From Metridium senile (lineage: Eukaryota; Cnidaria; Anthozoa; Actiniaria; Metridiidae), in the NCBI GenBank assembly GCA_949775045.1, contig OX459108.1:3795961-3859960 (forward strand): a stretch of 64,000 nt of DNA, written 5' to 3'. Each line of letters starts with the position of its first letter. Position 1 is the stretch's first letter. Below the pieces are notes generated by a model. The model did no database searches. It saw only the letters and a program-made list of their open reading frames with translations, and was not told the origin of the DNA. Of the stretch, positions 59,036 through 64,000 are shown piece by piece. Both the position numbers and the translations under genes were made by a program.

Positions 59036-60191
59036 TTGATCAATCAAACAATTAATCTAACTATGCATAAGTCTTCAATAAGGTTTTTGCACTTTAATTG
59101 TACATTTTGTCACTGATCTTTTATTATTGTAATCTAACCTAATTGTTTCGACCTCCATCAGTATGATTAACATGAAAAACACTATATAAAATTGATGCTC
59201 TAGATTTTGAGTGTTTCTTGATCTTTCTTGATAGCCAGATATGCCTATAAGCTATATTAATGACTGTAGCACTACCTCGTAAAATTTAATTTACAAAAAG
59301 GCTTTCCATGCAGTAACTTAATGCATTCTGTCTTTGTAAACCAACCATGCTTGCTATGTTTTTTAGACTCGAAATCAGGACGCTTGCTTATTTGTCCAAC
59401 AAAAAGCCGGAACAAAAACAGAGAAACAAGCATACAAACAAAAAAGAAAAAAACCTAGAAAGGCACGAATGAATATAGGAACAAAACAGAGACAGACACA
59501 TACATACACAAGAAAACAAACAAGCAAACATACATGCATACATACAAACTATGACAAAGAAACGATTGAGCTAGCGAACAAACAAACAAGCAGAGAGATA
59601 AACACAACACATACACAACACATACACAAGATTCAAGATTCAAGATTTTTTAATTTTGTCTCAGAATACTACATTTACATGTAAAGGACAGATTTACATA
59701 TTTTACGGACAATGGTAATTGTAACAGCTGGAAGACTGAACTACACAATTACCCACAAAAATTATTTACAATGATAGGACAAGAAAACAAAACTCAGTAC
59801 TTTGGCATATTTGGGAAACAAACAAACAAACAAGCATACAAACTAACAAAAACAAACGAGTGAATAAACGAACAAACAAACAAACATATTAACTAACACA
59901 CAAACAGATAGATAAACACACATACACAAGAAAACAAACAGGCAAACTCAGTACTTTGGCTTATTTGGGAAGCAAACAAAAAAAAAACATGCAATAAAGG
60001 ATAAACAAACGAACAAACAAACAAGCACACACATCACAAACAAGAAAACAAACAAACAAACAAACAAAATACAACATGCAACATGCTACATATATATAAT
60101 AAGACATGTATGCAACAAACCAATGAAAGCCTTTTGTAATCAGGTCACTGATTATCTTATGTAAAATATCTACTAAAATTACATCTACAAA
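59036..60191. other. AAAC-rich intergenic DNA, possible LINE 3' fragment
   Basis: 59400-60070 is dominated by degenerate AAAC/AAACA repeats. At 59625-59760 GATTCAAGATTCAAG followed by TTTTTTAATTTTGTCTCAGA looks, on the minus strand, like the short direct-repeat tail of a CR1/L2-type LINE; there is no coding remnant, so this is a guess. It forms the 3' flank of the CLIC-like gene. Confidence 0.35.
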
Positions 60192-62452
60192 TTAACGGCT
60201 CCAATGCTTAATCACTTCGCTATCAGCTGGCTTATGCTTTGCAAAAGCTGGAACTTTCTCCGCCGCTTGGATGTACTCCCAAACCCTTGTAAACTTCTCT
60301 GGGATCTCAAACTTCTTAACTTTACCAGCGACTCGGATCAAATGCAACAATGGAAGCAAATGTGCATCTGGCAGCTTGATGGTGTTACCGTCAAGGAAGG
60401 TGGTGCTTTGTGCCGTCAAGGTGATGTCCAGCCAATGCAGGTCTTCCAGTAAACTTGCTTTGGCCTTTTCCTCTCTTTCTTTGTTACGCATCATCATAGA
60501 GAAAGACGTTAAGAAGCTTCGCCTCTGTAATCCTATTGGACATAAAAAGTGTTATAGTACTTTAATATAAAGACCCAGTTTTAACCATTACCGCCGCATT
60601 TTAATATTTTAAAGTTACTCTAGAACAGCATTGGAAATACATTTTTACCAAAAGCTATATTCTTCAGTTCAAAGTAATTGTATTTCAACGCTCACCCATT
60701 AAGTTTATTAATAGTTCTGATGAAGAAGGAGCAGTGAGATCGATAAAAATTTAATAATTCGAGTAAGTACGGTATTATGATTACGACGTGTAACATAAAT
60801 ATTTATTTTGTTATGATGATCTATAATCATCGCTGGTAACCACAGGGACCCCTAGTAAATCCATGATTATGTTGAATAAATAAAATAAGAACTATATGTA
60901 TTAGTCTAGCACATGATTGTTTAATATCGCTTGGGCTTTCTGTGCTAATATAAACTATTTTGGACTTCCTGTGGTAATCATTTTTTCTATTTCGGTGGTG
61001 TAATATGTAGAAAGAAAAAAAATCCACAAATCTTTCTAGAGCATTTGTAGTTCAAACTCTAGATAACATCACATGGAGTGGACAAGTTGCAATGAAAGGG
61101 CACTCCTACGACCACAGGAAGCCCAATTTGAGCTTACAGTGCGGACGCTCAAACCGGGACCACTTTAGATGATTTGATTATCAGCCAATCACATTGCAGC
61201 CTCCAGCTCAAGAATGTTATGAGCGTGAGAACACTATAATTTGATTGGCTTATGTTGTTACGTTATTATTTCAATCTCTGTCTGGTTTAAATGTTTTTTT
61301 GTTTGGATGGTTTTGTCTAAGTGGTCCCGGTTGGAGTGTACTTTTCCGCACTGTAAATCAACACTGGAGACCTGGAGGGCGAAATATCACATGCACGCGC
61401 AATGTTCATGTATATTATTAAATAAATAGAAAACGCGCGCGCGTGCTGTGTGCAGTTATAAAGCACGCGGAGTTGTCAGAACACGAGAGAACTGTTAAGA
61501 GAAGTGTAGCCTAGTGTACGTGTTTCTTTGATTTCTACTCTACTTACAGCTCCCAGAGTGTTTATATCGTATAGTATATAGTATAGTATAGTATATATAT
61601 CAGTATATAGACAAAAGCAGACGCTTTATATTGCTTTTATAAAAACTTTTTTTTTTAAGATTATTAGCTCAGAGTGTCTTTGTCCTCTGATATAGTCAGC
61701 CAATTAGATTGCGCGTAGTATTTCAAATATCTTATAATCAAAATTATTGCTTGATTAGGGGTCCCTGTGGATAAGCAATTCAAGAAATTACATTAGAAAA
61801 GAAATAAAACCAAGTTGGGGGCTTCAACGAGATTCCAGTGCAATTTTTATACACCTATTTAAAAAATCGTTAGTGTTGCAATCAAAGCTACAGTTCACAC
61901 TCTAAAGCCTGCAAAGGATGTCGGTATTTCGTCTCTTGTTATCAGCATATTAGTTGTACGTTTTTGTTTTATATGACCATAACAAGTTGTTGTTGTGGTA
62001 GATATAAATAGAAATATTTCTTTAAAAAGCGCGTAATACATCATACATTCAGTTCATATAACCGACATCCTTTGTAGGCTTTATAGTGTGGACTGTAGCT
62101 TCGGCTGCGACAACGATTTTTGAAATAGGTGTATTTGCAGTCAAAACTCACCAAGTGCTGCCTTGTTTGTACTAGCCAGACTTTTATTCGGGTTAGGGTC
62201 AATTCGCTGGTTTGCTTTCTCAAGGAATTCAATGATTTCGTCCGGGCTGTCGTCGATGACAGTGAACGGTTCTTCTTTTCCATACACAAGGGCTGGAAGT
62301 CTTCTGGACGAAATGATATTGAGGAATTCTTTGTTCATCTTATTAGGATTGATTGGAATGACCACTGGTTGGATGTCCAGTAGTTCTGTGACCATGAGGA
62401 TTTCATGTGTGGAACTCAATGGTGCTGGGATATCTGCGTTACAATCCGCTGC
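60192..62452 (-). CDS. CLIC-like protein (chloride intracellular channel / GST fold), last two exons
   Basis: Exon 62452-62152 (phase 0 in, one base over) follows TTTCTTAG and ends CTTG|GTGAGT; exon 60532-60192 follows TCCAATAG and ends in TAA. Together they encode about 214 residues. The first exon matches the CLIC thioredoxin-like domain: ILMVTELLDIQPVVIPIN, then RRLPALVYGKEE (the cis-Pro region), then EIIEFLEKAN. The second matches the all-helical domain: SFLTSFSMMMRNKE, then FLDGNTIKLPDAHLLPLLHL (the highly conserved CLIC helix), then EIPEKFTRVWEYIQAAEKV. CLICs are GST-like proteins with oxidoreductase or membrane-inserting activity. Here the active-site Cys-Pro-Phe-Cys/Ser is replaced by APLSS, so glutathione-linked chemistry at that site is unlikely. 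The 5' exon(s) were not found. Confidence 0.75.
61137..61353. mobile_element. 217-bp Tc1/mariner-type MITE in the CLIC-like intron
   Basis: Ends CAGTGCGGA..CGCTCAAACC and inverse (GGTTGGAGTGTACTTTTCCG then CACTG) with an ACCGGGACCACTT block; flanked by TA on both sides (61135-61136, 61354-61355). CAGTG ends plus TA duplication are typical of Tc1/mariner. Confidence 0.75.
61851..62132. mobile_element. Foldback MITE next to the CLIC-like exon donor
   Basis: Ends CACCTATTTxAAAAATCGTT and inverse; arms of about 75 bp include CTAAAGCCTGCAAAGGATGTC. TA on both sides. The outer end is about 20 bp from the donor of exon 62452-62152. Third member of the CACCTA family. 58505-58535 (CACTCTGAAGCCTGCAAAGGATG) is a fragment. 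Confidence 0.75.
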
Positions 62453-62644
62453 CTAAGAAAACATGGATCACTTTTACTGTTGGTTTACATGTCTACAAAT
62501 ATGTAATAATATAATTATCTCGCTTAGATGTGAGGTGACCCCCTTATTTTTCAGTCTTAGATAGTCCATGGGGTGTTTGAAATAACTGGTATAGTTTCAA
62601 TGAAATAAAAATGGGTTGCAATTACTAGGCACCAGCCTTAAGTT

Positions 62645-62724
62645 CAACCTCGTTCCCAGGGCCCTCTCCCTTCGCTTTTGGTTGGAAACAAAAGCGCAGA
62701 GAGAGGGCCCTGGGAACGAAGTTG
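62645..62724. mobile_element. Small hairpin MITE, CAACCTCGTTCCCAGGGCCC ends
   Basis: 80 bp; arms of about 26 bp (CAACCTCGTTCCCAGGGCCC... and inverse) around an AAAAGCG/CGCTTTT-containing loop. The same end motif is at 58070-58100. Confidence 0.8.
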
Positions 62725-62749
62725 CCTTAAGTTAACAAGTTTTACGATG

Positions 62750-63145
62750 TTTCATTCTATTAACTATCGTTTACATCAAACACCGACGCAGCCTATACTA
62801 GTTTACTCGCTAGTTTCTATTTCTATTTTTTACAGTGTTACACATTTCATTATATTAACTATCGTTTACATCAAACACCGACGTAGCCTATACTAGTTTA
62901 CTCGCTAGTTTCTATTTCTATTATTTACGGTGTTACAAATTTCATTATATTACCTATCGTTTATATCAAACACCGACGCAACCTATACTAGTTTACTCGC
63001 TAGTTTCTATTTCTATTATTTACGGTGTTACAAATTTCATTATATTACCTATCGTTTATATCAAACACCGACGTAGCCTATACTAGTTTACGCGCTAGTT
63101 TCTATTTCTATTATTTACGGTGTTACAAATTTCATTATAATATAC
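62750..63145. repeat. Tandem repeat, about 94-bp unit, four copies
   Basis: Units begin near 62750, 62846, 62939 and 63033, with a partial one at 63126; each has CACCGACG(C/T)AGCCTATACT, then AGTTTACTCGCTAGTTTCTA and ACGGTGTTACAAATTTCATT. The core resembles the intron-1 repeat of the receptor genes (CACCAACGCAGCCCACACTA, then GTTTAACCACTAGTT). Confidence 0.9.
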
Positions 63146-64000
63146 AAATTAGGTAATACCTAATAGCGGAGCTCCCAGTTTTTAAAAAAATTAAAAATTA
63201 ATTTAAATTAATTTAATAATTGTTCTAACAACATCAATATGTGCATGTAAATAGTTTTTGTGCATGGGCCATGCCCAATCTAAACTGTAATTATTTTAGT
63301 TATGTAACCGCAAAAGAAAACTACAAAATCATAGATATAGGTGGAACGGACTTTTAATTTTATTTACTTTTTGAGCAAATAATAATCTACGATATATATA
63401 TTTTCGATAAAAATTCAAAAATCTTATTTATCACGCATACAACGTACTATATTTTTCAATAATTTTATGCTCAAATTATGAAAAAGGTATTTTGTGTGCA
63501 TAATGAATTATTGACTAAAAATCCAACCCAAACCATTTATATTTTTAAAATATGAACCTAGAAAAAAAGTTCGATATCACTATAACGTTTCAAGAGAAAC
63601 AAAATTAGGGGTATTCACGCGTTTTTGAAAGATATGAATTGTTAGATTTTACTTTTTGAGGTCAAATCGCACACAAATTCGTGACAGCGTGACTTTGTGT
63701 CACGACACGGCGTACATGGTAAGTTTGCGAACGGCAAGGTACCCTCAAGTTCGCTTCAAACACAAGACAAAACGCTGAGAAAAATCAAGATTTTGAGCTT
63801 CATATTGACAAAAACGTTACTTGAACAAGTACTTAATAGGATGGTAACTATGTATTAAAAGGGAAAAAGTGAATTCTAGAACATTTCTTTATAAAAAAAA
63901 CCTTTTCATCGTATTAGAAAAGTATTCATTGCAAATCTTCAAAATTCAAACAAAACACAAACGACCTGAAAGTTCTTTTGAAGTGGAATTAAAGACCTCA
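63146..64000. other. No feature recognised
   Basis: AT-rich sequence without repeats or convincing exons. Upstream exons of the CLIC-like gene could lie here or beyond the edge; I could not identify one with a usable ATG and a phase-0 donor. Confidence 0.35.

Noticed and set aside
58690..59043. Phe/Leu-rich membrane-like frame (FVLFCFVLF repeats)
   Set aside because: Translation of the AAAAC/AAAAT simple repeat.

Overview
This is eukaryotic, AT-rich, intron-rich animal DNA. Genes occupy a few percent of it; the rest is introns packed with short DNA transposons (MITEs), LINE remnants, minisatellites and microsatellites. The collagen-like membrane proteins, a CLIC-like gene and the repeat style suggest an invertebrate, most likely a cnidarian (anthozoan). 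That is an inference from protein style, not proven.

The main content is a tandem family of three related genes on the minus strand, here called A (right), B (middle) and C (left). I rebuilt them from splice sites and reading phase. A runs 56925 to 31197 (16 exons, about 712 residues). B runs 27298 to 14316 (8 exons, about 433 residues). C starts at 8962 and keeps only its first two exons plus a possible 9-codon terminal exon before homology to the other copies stops near 887. Predicted layout: cytoplasmic N-terminus of about 88 residues, one membrane span, a glycosylatable stalk, a coiled coil built from many small phase-0 exons, 14 Gly-X-Y triplets, and a 61-residue Cys-rich C-terminal exon. 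This is the plan of class A scavenger receptors, with a different C-terminal domain. B and A differ mainly in the coiled coil: A has four extra exons and a tandemly repeated three-exon module.

The genes lie in a tandem duplication of about 18.7 kb (887 onward matches 19620 onward) with a third, partial copy at about 47.77-58.28 kb. The intergenic part of the first two copies carries a two-part minisatellite (17-bp then 19-bp units); homology of the third copy ends where that array would begin. Because the copies are paralogous, many insertions can be dated and their target-site duplications read against an empty site inside the window.

The most notable such insertion is a 4.5-kb element at 35556-40072 in an intron of gene A. 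It has CACAGG... inverted ends, a 3-bp ATT target duplication, subterminal arrays of 84-bp and 77-bp units, and a spliced plus-strand gene of about 247 residues between the arrays. It looks like a CACTA-type (CMC superfamily) non-autonomous element carrying its own or a captured gene.

The right end (60192-62452, minus strand) holds the last two exons of a CLIC-like (chloride intracellular channel/GST-fold) gene whose usual active-site cysteine is missing. The rest of the right end is tandem repeats and unassigned sequence.
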